Part shown: piece after piece, positions 1-7,577 of the stretch
Numbering within the stretch: position 1 is the stretch's first letter
Layout: every line of letters starts with the position of its first letter
Assembly (NCBI GenBank): GCA_016719785.1
Contig: JADJYJ010000027.1
Coordinates: 1-13,552, forward strand
DNA: 13,552 nt
Direction of reading: 5' to 3'
DNA from: Candidatus Amarolinea dominans
Lineage (GTDB): Bacteria > Chloroflexota > Anaerolineae > SSC4 > Amarolineaceae
Position numbers and translations under genes: made by a program
The notes under the pieces: model-generated
Told to the model about the DNA's origin: nothing
Database searches by the model: none
What the model saw: the letters and a program-made list of their open reading frames with translations, nothing else

Positions 1-35
1 TTCAGTACCCTTCAAATCGGGTCGTTGATCGAAGC
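1..35 (+). CRISPR. Possible terminal degenerate CRISPR repeat (array off the left edge)
   Basis: The first 35 bases have the shape of a 37-base CRISPR repeat lacking its first two bases. They start TTCAGTACCC, have a short ACCC/GGGT stem around TTCAAATC, and end GATCGAAGC. Many type I/III repeats start GTTTC or GTTTCA and end GATTGAAAC, which supplies the 8-base crRNA 5' handle. Here two positions of that ending differ, as is common in the last, leader-distal repeat. Only one copy is visible, so no array can be demonstrated from the window. If real, the array lies to the left and reads on the plus strand, convergent with the cas operon. A chance resemblance is possible. Confidence 0.4.
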
Positions 36-239
36 CACCCCTTGTTTCCAGTCCGAGAGTAGTAAAATGACCTTTTGGCTCTCCAAAATGCGTCCTGGCC
101 CTTCCTGGGCGGCATCTTTGGCCTGCCAATGCCCCCCTTATCTTGCCACATCCTGTTGGTTTGCGCAAATCGTCCGCTGCCTTGTTTCCAGGGGGTATTT
201 GCGCAACGCACACCCCACCCCAACGGCCGCCCCAGGCCC
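36..239. other. Gene-free left flank downstream of cas4
   Basis: I see no convincing gene here; the open frames crossing it are antisense to cas4 or composition-driven. It holds two copies of a 12-base direct repeat, CCTTGTTTCCAG (about 40-51 and 180-191), and a perfect 10-base palindrome TTTGCGCAAA (160-169), nine bases of which recur at 198-206. No hairpin followed by a T-run that would mark a clear operon terminator is visible. It separates the end of the cas operon from the putative array remnant at the edge. Confidence 0.5.
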
Positions 240-815
240 TCAAATATCGTTGCAGAAACGCCTGAACTCGCAGTCCACGCACTTGCCGCGCTCCTTCACC
301 GCCGCCGGCATGCGTTCAGTCACAACAATTTCACGCATTTGCGCCAACGCCTCTCTCACACGGCGCTTCTGCCCCGCATCAATCTTCACCACCTCTGCCC
401 GCCGCAGCGGTATGGGGTAGATATACCCCTGCTCTGCCCGCTTGTGCAGACACTCCTCCACCAACACCGCATACGCCGCCAACTGCAAGCGAATGTTCGG
501 CCCTGTCTCTGTCGCCAGCTTGTAGTCCACCGGCCAGGCCACATCCTCTTGTCCATCTGGCGCCACCAGCAGCAGATCTATCATGCCGCTCAAGCCCAGC
601 GCTTCGCTGTACAGGCGCTTGTTGAACTCTCGCTCCGCAGTTTGCACGCCGTAGGCCTGCAACGAACGTCGGTGTTCGCGCGTCTCCTCCTCCTCATGCG
701 CCTCCTGCCCCGCCTCCATCTTGTCGGTCGTTGGCCGGATGCGCGGCAAACACACTTCGTAATACAGCACGCGGGCACAGTACACATACTGCTTGATATC
801 CGTCACGGTAAACAT
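240..815 (-). CDS. cas4: Cas4, RecB-like nuclease with iron-sulfur cluster (spacer acquisition)
   Basis: Intact 191-residue protein, usual length for Cas4. Cas4 works with Cas1-Cas2 to trim prespacers and select the PAM end and orientation. Visible RecB-family nuclease residues are H40, D80 in GMIDLLL, the D97-x-K99 motif in VDYKLA, and the Q111-xxx-Y115 motif in QLAAY. The four cluster cysteines are present: C13 in the N-terminal YCARVLYYE segment, and C179, C182 and C188 in the C-terminal CVDCEFRRFC. The start follows a good ribosome binding site, GAGGAGGTTGTC then ATG. It is the last gene of the operon, about 96 bases after cas2. Here it is a stand-alone Cas4, not fused to Cas1. No frame disruption is seen. 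Confidence 0.93.
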   Translation of the reverse strand: MFTVTDIKQYVYCARVLYYEVCLPRIRPTTDKMEAGQEAHEEEETREHRRSLQAYGVQTAEREFNKRLYSEALGLSGMIDLLLVAPDGQEDVAWPVDYKLATETGPNIRLQLAAYAVLVEECLHKRAEQGYIYPIPLRRAEVVKIDAGQKRRVREALAQMREIVVTERMPAAVKERGKCVDCEFRRFCNDI

Positions 816-911
816 GACAACCTCCTCGCAGCCGCAAGGCCATCCGTTGACCAGGCAACCTCCGGCTCACGCGCCGGCCAAACCATACCGCCTGACCCGT
901 TTCCCCTGTCA
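816..911. other. cas2-cas4 intergenic spacer
   Basis: Ninety-six bases between the cas2 stop and the cas4 start. On the coding strand it contains a short GC-rich hairpin, CCGGC/GCCGG with a six-base loop, and ends in the cas4 ribosome binding site. No promoter or terminator can be called with confidence; cas4 is probably cotranscribed with cas2. Confidence 0.45.
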
Positions 912-1232
912 TCAAATCTCCTCGTCATCACGGTCCGCCTCCTCAGCATGCTCCCCGTGTTTCCCTGGGCCACCACTGCCGGCCTTCTCCGCCACCAGAA
1001 CCTCGATCCGCCGCGCCCAGTCTTCAGCGCAGATCGTAAAGAGCTGCACGCTCGCCGGTTTTCTGCCCACTCGCCGCCGAATCTTCATCATCAACGCCTC
1101 CTGATGATTGCGACTCAGATTGCCGCTGAACGCGCTGAACTGAATGCGATCCAACCCATAGTCCAGGCACGCCGCGGCCACCGTCGTGCGCACCTTGTCA
1201 TCGCTGATGTCATAGATCACTATCGTCATCAT
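912..1232 (-). CDS. cas2: Cas2, spacer-integration scaffold
   Basis: 106 residues when started at the double ATG at 1232/1229; the longer open frame upstream is out-of-frame cas1. It begins MMTIVIYDISDDKVR, the Cas2 first beta strand with the conserved Asp (D8) of the ferredoxin-like fold, followed by the DYGLDRIQFSAF region. Cas2 dimerises and bridges two Cas1 dimers in the integrase. The tail after about residue 85 is low-complexity and strongly acidic (runs of E and D), a little longer than in minimal Cas2 proteins. It starts 37 bases after the reconstructed cas1 stop, as expected for a cas1-cas2 pair. Intact. Confidence 0.93.
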   Translation of the reverse strand: MMTIVIYDISDDKVRTTVAAACLDYGLDRIQFSAFSGNLSRNHQEALMMKIRRRVGRKPASVQLFTICAEDWARRIEVLVAEKAGSGGPGKHGEHAEEADRDDEEI

Positions 1233-1269
1233 GCTCAGGCTCCCAGAACTTACAACCCATGCCCCATGC

Positions 1270-2298
1270 CTAAAACCGGGCCACGTAAGGCTCGAATTCG
1301 ACGCGGTCGCCACGCAGAAAAGTGGCCAGTTCCCGCGCCTGCATCTGGATGATCTGGCGCAGGCCAAACTGTTTGTCATGGTACTCTGTGGGTCGCTCCA
1401 ACCGATCCAAACCCGCTCGGCCAGCCCCTCCGGCTCGCCTCCGCCAACAGCCCCTTGTCGTCGCGTTCGATCTCCCCTCCCTTGTTCAGAAAGTTCAACA
1501 GCGCCCGATCTACCACCGGTTGCCGAAACGGTTCCACCAGGTCGAAGACCAGGCTCGGCTTCCCTGGCCGATCCGCATGCACGAAGCCCGCATACGGATC
1601 CAGCCCGGCCAACACGATCGCCCGCTCCACCTGCCCATAGAGAATGCCGTAGCCATAGTTCAACGCACTGTTGACCGGATCCAGCGCGCCGCGCCCCGTG
1701 CGTCCGGGCCATTCCAGATTCTTGGGCAGCAGCGCCGCAAAGCCACGCCAATAGTGCTGCGCCCCCTGCCCCTCCACCGCCAACAGCGACTCGCGCAGCG
1801 TCTCGATGTGGGCCGCTTCCGGCAAAACACGCAACGCCTCATCAGCCTTGACCAGCACCTCCGTCATCGCGTCACGCAGGATCGCATACACCTCCGGCGC
1901 CGACTCCTGCCGATACTTGGCCGCATAACGCAACAGCCCGGCTTGATTTTGCAGCTTGGCCCGCGCCACTGCGCGCGCCAGGTCAACGCGATTTTTTCGT
2001 CATACGCCTTGAGCTGCGCACGCCGCGTCCGCACCGTGCCCGTCAGCCCGGCCGAGTAGACCGCGGCATACGCCCGTCCCCGGCTGTCCACAAAGTGAAT
2101 CGGAATGCCCTCCTCACAACAGGCCGCCAGCACATCGCTCGACACGCTCACGCCGTTGCTTGCCACCACAATCGTCTGCAGATGCAACAGTGGCGCCTCC
2201 GCCACGATCTTATCCTTCACCGTCACCACCACGCGCCCCTGCTTCTTCCCCACAAAGGCGCCATACTCCTCCACCACCAAATTCTCGATAATCGGCAT
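1270..2298 (-). CDS. cas1: Cas1 integrase, interrupted by three apparent one-base deletions
   Basis: Cas1 catalyses spacer integration. The N-terminal frame starts MPIIENLVVEEYGAF after a GGGAGGGGAG ribosome binding site and runs to LKAYDEK. The central frame carries RAKLQNQAGLLRY, the NYGYGILYGQVERAI segment with the catalytic Glu, AGLDPYAGFVHAD with the catalytic His, and SLVFDLVEPFR with the catalytic Asp. The C-terminal frame reads ERPTEYHDKQFGLRQIIQ and ends EPYVARF with a TAG at 1270-1272. Frame changes sit at a run of six T (1992-1997), a run of four C (1425-1428) and about 1407. Restoring one base at each gives about 343 residues, normal for Cas1. Because conserved sequence is continuous across the breaks, sequencing error is more likely than decay. 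Confidence 0.9.
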
Positions 2299-2395
2299 CG
2301 CTCCCCTCCCTTCTCCCTTCTCCCTTCTCCCTTCTCCCCTCCGCATTCAGCATTCAGCACTCAGCACTTTGTACTTTGCACTCAGCACTTTGCAC
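2299..2395. repeat. Two blocks of 7-base tandem repeats between cas6 and cas1
   Basis: This gap is almost wholly heptameric. Positions 2308-2335 are four exact copies of CCCTTCT. Positions 2344-2398 are seven complete heptamers, variants of CATTCAG, CACTCAG, CACTTTG and TACTTTG, plus a partial eighth that overlaps the cas6 stop codon. On the transcribed strand they read as GTGCTGA/GTGCAAA-type and GGGAGAA-type units, the latter running directly into the cas1 ribosome binding site. Such short tandemly repeated sequences are common in cyanobacterial and Chloroflexota intergenic DNA. Function is unknown. Confidence 0.85.
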
Positions 2396-3373
2396 TTATG
2401 CCACCTCATACCACCCATTCCCCTTCACCGTATTCTTCCCCACCTGCGTCATCTGGCCCCACAGCAGCCACGGCAGCAACTGCTCCCAATGCTCGCTGGT
2501 GTAGGTGGCCCGCCCCGTGAAGCCGCCGATGGGTGTGGCATAGTGCTTCTGGCGTGATGGGCTGTGCAGGTCCACCCACTGCGTCTGATCGCCCACCAAC
2601 CGTACCTCATCGGCCAGCGGCAGCAGGCGTTCCACCGCCACCGGCAGCGTCTCCCCATCCGCGTACCAGTGCGTCAACTGTCGCAACCGCCCCAGTGCGC
2701 GTTCGAACAGGGTGATGAAAACCGGTGAATGAGCTAGCATCTCCCCATCCACCAGGCGGGTGGGTGTCAGAAAATTGACATTCACTCGATTACCCTGCCC
2801 ACGCACCTGTGCAGCCAGCCGCGCCGCGGCAGCTTCCACATCGCCCTGGGTCACCGCCAACTCCGGTGCGTCCACCCGCTTCGATCCTTCGGCCACCAGC
2901 AGTTGGCGCATCTCTGTGTATGGATTGAGCGCCCACACCCGGCGCAAAAGAGCACGTCCGCGCTGCCCGTTTTGCACCGGACGCCCCACGCCCGTTTCCC
3001 CCATCAGCGCCGTGGCGACCACCAGATAAGGAAACAGGCTGGCGGCCTGGGAACCGAATAGAGTCAGCCCAAAACGCCAGCGTGCGCCCGGCTGCAAATC
3101 GGTTGGCGTGCGCACGGGGGGCCGCAGCGCCAATGCCCGTGGCACATCCTTGCCGCGGGTGCTCTCCGGCTCCTCGCGCGCCAATAACCAGCACGCCGGG
3201 CAATAGGTTTGATGATTAGGGTCAAGGCTGGCTCGTGTGCCGGGCGGCGCCGGGCAAAAGTGGCGCGACAGCGTCGCATAGAGCGCCGCGCGCAGCGCCG
3301 TGCCGCTGTGTTCATACAGCCCCAGTCGCGTCGTCGCTTCCATCTCGAATTCCAGGCAATGTAGCGTAAGCAT
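2396..3373 (-). CDS. cas6: Cas6 pre-crRNA processing endoribonuclease
   Basis: Intact 325-residue RAMP-fold protein. The C-terminal third carries the Cas6 signature: GGFTGRATYT, then LLPWLLWGQMTQVGKNT and a final GNGWYEV, the glycine-rich region of the CRISPR-associated endoribonuclease Cas6 family. The N-terminal part has FCPAPPG and YCPACWLL, a cysteine pair seen in this Cas6 branch and possibly metal-binding. Cas6 cuts the repeat RNA to leave the 8-base handle. It starts after a canonical AGGAGGAAAGG site. It sits between the I-B effector genes and cas1 and is the only crRNA-processing gene in the window, so it probably serves both the I-B and III-B complexes (inference). It is flanked on both sides by tandem-repeat gaps. 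The catalytic His cannot be assigned without alignment. Confidence 0.9.
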   Translation of the reverse strand: MLTLHCLEFEMEATTRLGLYEHSGTALRAALYATLSRHFCPAPPGTRASLDPNHQTYCPACWLLAREEPESTRGKDVPRALALRPPVRTPTDLQPGARWRFGLTLFGSQAASLFPYLVVATALMGETGVGRPVQNGQRGRALLRRVWALNPYTEMRQLLVAEGSKRVDAPELAVTQGDVEAAAARLAAQVRGQGNRVNVNFLTPTRLVDGEMLAHSPVFITLFERALGRLRQLTHWYADGETLPVAVERLLPLADEVRLVGDQTQWVDLHSPSRQKHYATPIGGFTGRATYTSEHWEQLLPWLLWGQMTQVGKNTVKGNGWYEVA

Positions 3374-3501
3374 CCTTTCCTCCTGTCATACACATTTTCA
3401 ACGCAGGGACGCCAGGGCGCAGAGCCGCAAAGGCCGCCCGAAAAAGCGCCCCGTAGGTCACGCCTCCGGCGTGACAACGCCGTCTGCCACAAAACACTCT
3501 C
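3374..3501. other. cas3-cas6 spacer, cas6-proximal part
   Basis: No gene. On the coding strand it runs from the octamer repeat through a perfect palindrome at 3457-3475 and a stretch of degenerate GCAGAGCCGCAAAGG-like composition (about 3402-3432) to the cas6 ribosome binding site. With the adjoining repeat the whole gene-free gap is 208 bases. Confidence 0.5.
3457..3475. repeat. Perfect inverted repeat (8-base arms, 3-base loop)
   Basis: The left arm GTCACGCC pairs perfectly with GGCGTGAC around a TCC loop. No T-run follows on the coding strand, so it is not a canonical terminator. It resembles the short GC-rich palindromes scattered through many Chloroflexota and cyanobacterial genomes. 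It could act as an RNA hairpin between cas3 and cas6. Confidence 0.75.
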
Positions 3502-3581
3502 CTCTCACCCTCTCACCCTCTCACCCTCTCACCCTCTCACCCTCTCACCCTCTCACCCTCTCACCCTCTCACCCCTCTCAC
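3502..3581. repeat. 8-base tandem repeat CTCTCACC, about ten copies
   Basis: Nine exact consecutive copies of CTCTCACC occupy 3502-3573; after one extra C a tenth copy reaches the cas3 stop codon at 3582-3584. The transcribed strand reads as repeated GGTGAGAG, a purine-rich, Shine-Dalgarno-like RNA tract just after cas3. Copy number in such arrays often varies between strains. No function can be assigned. Confidence 0.9.
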
Positions 3582-5721
3582 CTAAATCCCATCATCTTCC
3601 GTCGGCCCGGCCGGCGCCCCCGATCCCAGGCCCATCCGGCCATCGTACGTCACCTTCACCACGGACGGCAGCCCCTCACCGGCCGGATAGACCAGGCCCG
3701 CGTGCTTGAGCGCATGGTAGCGCCCCCAACTGATCGGCACCAACAGCTCGGCCGCCAGGATCGGCTCTTCGTGGCGTTGGCGCTCGTATTCGTCCCACAG
3801 GCTGGCCGGCAGCACCTCGATGCTGTCGAACGCCCGATAGAACTGTTCTTCCAGTTCCGGCGCGGCCTGGAACGGGCGCAGCGTGCGAATGCACACCGCC
3901 TCGAACTCAGTGGCCGCCTTGCTGAAGGCTGCGCGCCAACGCGTTTCCACCTCACCCGCGTAGATTTCATCCAGCCACCCGCCCACCGCGCCTTCATCGA
4001 TGCCTTGATCCTGCAGCCGCTCCAGCACCGCCAGCGTGCGCTGCACCAGGAGCGCGTCATACACCTTCTGCCCGTCGGCCGGTTCGCGGAAGACATGCAC
4101 AGGCGCCAGGTCGCGCTGCCGTCTGCGGCGATTGACGCGGCCAAAGCGCTGAATCAAGGCCTCCAGCGGCGCCGGGTCCGAGTAGATCGTGTCCAGGTCA
4201 ATATCCAGGCTCACCTCAACCACCTGGGTTGAAACCAGGACCAGCGGACGCCGTTGGGCACTATCGCCCCCCGTTGCCTCACGGATCAACCGCTCCTTGA
4301 AGGCGCGGTCGCGCAGGTTGAAGCGCCCGTGCAGCAGCTCGATCGCGACGCCGGCCTCATCCAAGCGGGCGTGCAGCGCCGCGCACAGCGCCTGCGCCCG
4401 ATCTACCCGGTTACTGGTCACCAACACCGACTTGCCGGCCCGGGCATCGGCCTCGATACGGTCCAGCGCGGCGTCTGACAGAAGTTCGCCCGGCAGCAGC
4501 CGCAGGCGATGACGCTGAAAGGCCTGGAAAAGGCCAGCATCGGCCACGATCTCGGCCGGCCCCGCCAGCGCCTCACGCAGCCATTCTTTGATGAGCGAGG
4601 GAAAGGTGGCCGACATCACCAGGAAGCGCGCGTGAAAGCGCTGTGCGAGAAAACGGATCGTCGTCAGAATCAGCGCCAGGCGCTCCACCTCATACGCATG
4701 AATTTCGTCGAAGATGAAAACGGCGTCATGGTAATCACTGAACAACGCCTCGTAGCCTGGCAACCGGTAGAACCCTTTGAGAATCTGGTAGGGGCTGAAG
4801 ATGCGCACCGGCTGCTGATTCAACTGCGCCAGGTTCAGCATCCAGCGCGCCTGGGCCGCGGCCTGCGCCGGCTCGTACGCGCGTTCCATCAGCAAACGAT
4901 AGAGTGAGAGCAGCCCGCGGCCATGCTGCAGCCCCACCCGATCGCTGCCATAAATCAAGCCCAGCCGCAGTTGCATGGCGTTCATGCTGGCCTGATAGGG
5001 CAGCGTATAGAAAAGGCGTGGCACGCTGCTGGCGCTGCGAGCCTGACACGCCGCCCAGAGGAGCGCGGCCTCCGTCTTGCCGCTGCCGGTGGGCGCGGTC
5101 AGCAGCAGCGACCCGAGCGTCTCCCCGGCCTGGCGTTGGTGATCGAAGAGCCTGTCCGGGGTCAAAGAACGGCTACGGAGGCTGCTGAGCACAGCATCCG
5201 CGGCGAACACGGGTTGGGGCAGGCGCGGCGCGTGCGCCGAGGCGCCATGGTCGGCGTTGATCATAAAACCACGCAAGGCCAGCGTGGCCACAATCGTCCC
5301 GGGGTCAGCCTGGCGGCCCAGACTATCATGGAAGCGGCGATAGACCTGCAGCCAGGCATAGATGCGCGGCGCGCCCTGCTGCCGCACCAGGCGCACCGCA
5401 GCGGTCAGCGGCGGCAACGCGATCGGCGCGGCGCCCAGCGCATCCAGATCGAGCGCGGCGAACCATTCCGCCGGGCAGTCGTGCAGCCAGCGCCACAGGC
5501 CCTGCACGATCGTGCAGCAAGGCGGCCCAGGCCAGAATGTGCCAGAGACGCGGCGCGCCCAGCCGCGCCGGCAGCGTCGGTCGCAGGTGTGCCACATCGG
5601 CCAGGCGCGTCAGCACGGTCCAGGTGTGCTGCGCCAGGGTTTCGGGCTGATTCCCGGCGCCCTTGGGCGCGCTTTTGGCCCAGATCGTGTCGAGCCAGTC
5701 CGGCCAACGCAATTCACTCAT
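3582..5721 (-). CDS. cas3: Cas3 helicase-nuclease with a probable deletion and frameshift in the HD domain
   Basis: Cas3 unwinds and degrades target DNA after cascade binding. The N-terminal frame (5721 to about 5510) starts MSELRWPDW and has the first HD-domain His in LAQHTW and the HD motif in WAALLHD. The frame then changes at a perfect 16-base palindrome (5502-5517) and continues as IVQGLWRWLHDCPAEWF into an intact SF2 helicase of about 640 codons. That helicase has Walker A APTGSGKTEAALL, DEIH in FIFDEIHAYE, motif III VMSATFPS, motif V STQVVEVSLDID and motif VI QRFGRVNRRRR. The usual G-K after the HD motif and the later conserved His and paired His of the HD domain cannot be found, so some tens of residues, perhaps 80-100, appear missing. 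As written the protein would lack a working nuclease; misassembly is an alternative. Confidence 0.9.
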
Positions 5722-5739
5722 CGCCTTCCCCGTCGAAGT

Positions 5740-6453
5740 TCAGAAGGCCAGCCCGCGCTGCGCCCCGTGATCGTCAGGGGTGGTGGGGTCCACCCAGAAA
5801 CGGGGCGCAGGCGCGTCAGCAAACTGAAAGCCCTGCTCGTTGGGCAGGCGCACCCGCTCCGTCAGCGCCACGTAGCGGCTGAACTGGGGCGCGCGGCGCC
5901 GATCGTAATCCAGGAAGCGCGGCATCAACAGCGTGACCCCGCGCATCACCTGCAGCGCCATGCGGTAAGGCAGCAGCGTATGTTCGAAGTAGGCGTGATC
6001 GGCCTCCGCTAACTCGACCACGCGCACATCAACATAAGCGAACAAATCCTGTGAGCGCCCCAGGATGACGGCGTAGCGCGGGCTGCGGAAAGCCGACAGC
6101 CATTCCGGGCGATTGATATACAGCGTCAGCCGCGGGAAGAAGAGCAGCTCGCGCTCGAACGGGTTGACATTGCCCTCCAACACCTTTGGGATCTGCGTGC
6201 CCGGCAGCTTGCCCGTGGCCGGCGACAGCACAATCGTGTGCTCCTTGTCACGCAGCGGCTGCAGATTCTGGTGGGTGAAACAGTAGCCGAACTGCAAACC
6301 GGCCGGATCCGCCCACTCCCCCAGCGCGCTGCAGATATGCCCATAGATCGTTGCCGGCGGCGGCATCGGATAACTGGGCTGCACCCCTTGCATGAAGTGC
6401 GGATAGCGAAACGATGTGGTCAGACCTTCGGCCACAATTCTCAGTACCTTCAT
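5740..6453 (-). CDS. cas5: Cas5, type I-B cascade subunit
   Basis: Intact 237-residue RAMP protein. The N-terminus MKVLRIVAEGLTTSFRYPHF, followed by SYPMPPPATIYGHICSALGEW, is the characteristic Cas5 N-terminal region. Cas5 holds the 5' handle of the crRNA at the foot of the cascade and contacts Cas8 and the first Cas7. A good ribosome binding site (GCGAGGAGGCC) precedes the ATG. It lies 33 bases after cas7 and 18 bases before the cas3 ATG, in the cas8b-cas7-cas5-cas3 order of Cst/Tneap-type I-B loci. It does not process RNA itself here, since a separate Cas6 is present. No frame disruption. Confidence 0.9.
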   Translation of the reverse strand: MKVLRIVAEGLTTSFRYPHFMQGVQPSYPMPPPATIYGHICSALGEWADPAGLQFGYCFTHQNLQPLRDKEHTIVLSPATGKLPGTQIPKVLEGNVNPFERELLFFPRLTLYINRPEWLSAFRSPRYAVILGRSQDLFAYVDVRVVELAEADHAYFEHTLLPYRMALQVMRGVTLLMPRFLDYDRRRAPQFSRYVALTERVRLPNEQGFQFADAPAPRFWVDPTTPDDHGAQRGLAF

Positions 6454-6486
6454 GGCCTCCTCGCTTTCATCAACTGCCAGGCCCGC

Positions 6487-7574
6487 CTAATCAAGCCAAC
6501 CCTCATGCCCAGGCGCCGCCAACGCAGCCGCCATCGCCTGGAACGCGACGCGCGGATGCGCGATCTGAATCTGGCCGCGGAAGGGTGCCAGCAGGCCGCC
6601 GTCCTGCAGCGCCTGCTCGAAACGGCCGCGCTCGTCATCCAGGTAGCCGCGCGTCCAACCGATGTAGACAGCCGACAGCAGATCGTCCGCGAAGACGGTC
6701 AGCGCCTCAGCCAGCGCATCCAGCTTGAACTCAGGCTGGCCGCGGCCGGTCGCGCCCACGACATGGCCGAAGATGTGATTGCCGCCCCTGGTCACCGCCA
6801 TGATCGTCAGGGCCGGCGCCACATCGGTGTAATGCAGGGTCTGCTTGGCGCCCCCCTCCAGATGCGCCAGCCCTTCGAAAAGGGTCTTGACGCGCTGCAC
6901 GCGCTCGGCCAACGGCAGCCGGTACGATTTATCTGCTTCCACCAGCTCCAACCCTCGCTGACGCGCCATCTCGATACGGCCGTCGTCCAGGTTGCGAAAA
7001 CCGGTCTTCTGGCGATAGGAAAAGGTGCCGGCCGCGTGCAGGTCGAGCGAAAAGAGGCCCTTGAGCGTGGTGCGGTAGAACTGGTGCTCGTGCGGCACCG
7101 GGTCGCCTTCGTGGCGCGCCATCACGCCGAAATCCTCGGTGACAGAAACCGGTGCGATGGAAACCAGGGTGCTGACCCGGAAGGGCGAGACGCGCGTAAT
7201 CGTATCGCTGGTAGGCGTCTCGCCGGCCCGGCTGGTGTCGGCCGCGCGCTTCTCCTGCGCAGATTTCTTGCCCGAAGGCGCGCGCATGTAGCCGAACAGA
7301 TCATCGTCCCAGAACAGGATGGGGTTGGCGTCGGTGTAGGCCACCTTCTCCTCGCGGTAGATGGGCGCCTTTTTGCCAACCGATCTGCGCATCCTCCAGG
7401 GTGGCGCGCAGCCAGTAACGAAAGGCCTGCGCGGAGACGTAGGGATAGGCGCCATCGCGCCTTGATCATCTTGACGCCGACCGTATTATCGGTGCGGGCG
7501 CCGGGAATACTGCCCAGGTTGTTCAGCGCCGACGCGGGCGCATCAATCAACAGCAAACCGGTAACGAATGACAT
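6487..7574 (-). CDS. cas7: Cas7 (Cst2/DevR family) cascade backbone, two frameshifts near the N-terminus
   Basis: Cas7 polymerises along the crRNA spacer to form the cascade backbone. The start MSFVTGLLLIDAPASALNN follows an AGAGGAGGATTG site three bases after the cas8b stop. The first frame runs through NTVGVKMIKA, the second reads DGAYPYVSAQAFRYWLR to about 7375, and the third carries the rest from APIYREEKVAYTDAN, including ITRVSPFRVSTLVSI, FYRTTLKGLFSLDL and GNHIFGHVVG. N-terminal NNLG and the later segments fit the Cst2/DevR-type Cas7. Frame changes lie at about 7453-7460 and at a run of five T (7370-7374). Reconstructed length is about 360 residues, normal for the family. The breaks look like sequencing errors, because YVSAQAFRYWLR is strongly conserved and simply out of frame. 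Confidence 0.88.
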
Positions 7575-7577
7575 GGT

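Noticed and set aside
75..1352. Long plus-strand open frame (425 codons)
   Set aside because: It is antisense to cas4, cas2 and cas1, has the Arg/Pro/His-rich composition of a shadow frame in GC-rich DNA, and no recognisable domain.
912..1751. 279-codon minus-strand frame as one protein
   Set aside because: Only its last 106 codons are meaningful (Cas2); the upstream part is out-of-frame cas1 sequence.
3502..3581. CRISPR array
   Set aside because: The unit is 8 bases with no spacers; it is a simple tandem repeat.
3300..4232. Plus-strand frame with repeated LTLSPSHP peptide
   Set aside because: The repeat peptide is only the octamer tandem repeat translated; the rest is antisense to cas3.
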